Shown: positions 63,926 to 64,000 of the stretch, piece after piece
How positions within the stretch are numbered: position 1 is the stretch's first letter
Layout of the letters: each line of letters begins with the position of its first letter
Source: an uncultured Bacteroidota bacterium
Lineage (GTDB): Bacteria; Bacteroidota; Bacteroidia; Flavobacteriales; Flavobacteriaceae
DNA length: 64,000 nt
Direction: 5' to 3'
Assembly (NCBI GenBank): GCA_902523665.1
Contig: CABZAD010000001.1
Location: 1-64,000 of the forward strand
The notes under the pieces: model-generated
What the model was told of the DNA's origin: nothing
The model's database searches: none
Seen by the model: only the letters and a program-made list of their open reading frames with translations
Position numbers and translations under genes: made by a program

Positions 63926-64000
63926 CTACTCATTAATCTCACTGTTTTGCTTGAGGTATAGATCCTTATAATATCCGTCATTTTTAACTAATTCATTGTG
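63926..64000 (-). CDS. C-terminal end of an ABC transporter protein (cut by window edge)
   Basis: Only the last 24 residues are inside, ending in TAG at 63926. HNELVKNDGYYKDLYLKQ matches the usual end of the ATPase domain of MsbA-type exporters ('H-x-E-L-x-x-x-x-G-x-Y-x-x-L-x-x-x-Q'). The substrate cannot be told. The DUF3276 gene follows after 31 bp. Confidence 0.6.
   Translation of the reverse strand, partial: HNELVKNDGYYKDLYLKQNSEINE

Overview
The window reads as a stretch of chromosome from a streamlined, very AT-rich (by eye about 30% GC) member of the Bacteroidota, most likely an uncultivated marine Flavobacteriia. The taxon is inferred from family content: DUF5683 beside ParAB, a long SecA, a DnaJ with a halved zinc finger, DUF3276 and DUF2795 proteins, short-spaced MKK-type lipoproteins, and TAnnTTTG promoter elements. 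Genes are tightly packed, often with 1-4 nt overlaps. No rRNA, insertion sequence, prophage or CRISPR array was seen.

Layout. 1-6.5 kb: a minus-strand block with signal peptidase I (cut by the left edge), a DUF5683 protein, ParB, ParA, a DivIC/FtsB-like protein, a PQQ-type sugar dehydrogenase lipoprotein and an unknown protein with kinase-like motifs, followed by tRNA-Pro(GGG). 6.7-15 kb: an NTF2-like lipoprotein, a structured-RNA candidate ahead of a small YRGV-repeat protein, tRNA-Pro(TGG), OxyR, an acyltransferase, Cu/Zn SOD, a DUF3089 hydrolase, two Gfo/Idh/MocA oxidoreductases and an OmpA-type protein with calcium-binding repeats. 15-25 kb: accessory-looking DNA with a catalytically degenerate serine-recombinase-like protein, three NTF2-like lipoproteins in a row, an SDR/PhyH pair, and a GH109-like/GHMP-kinase/nucleotidyltransferase operon, then MsrA and pirin. 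25-26 kb: an intergenic region holding two homologous hairpin elements, a 21-residue peptide with nine cysteines, and an unusual tRNA-Arg(ACG).

26-64 kb: mainly housekeeping genes. These are a Ca/Na antiporter, glutamine synthetase II, PurM, RF1, PyrF, a fluoride channel, BCAT, GrpE-DnaJ, a sigma-54-type activator, an M28 peptidase, MATE, PAP2, a glycosyltransferase, GltD-GltB, SecA, Lnt, PssA, LptB, TatC, KdsD, RecQ, an M14 peptidase, a PUR-domain protein and the tail of an ABC transporter.

The genes suggest an aerobic heterotroph living on peptides and sugars: oxidative-stress functions (OxyR, SOD, MsrA), GS-GOGAT nitrogen assimilation, secreted peptidases, Tat-exported oxidoreductases and a possible amino-sugar salvage operon. 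The most novel material is non-coding or very small: the RNA leader and YRGV gene (7.44-7.78 kb), the Cys-rich microprotein and tandem hairpins (25.15-25.5 kb), and the recombinase-like gene with TGTAAT half-sites (15.3-16.07 kb).
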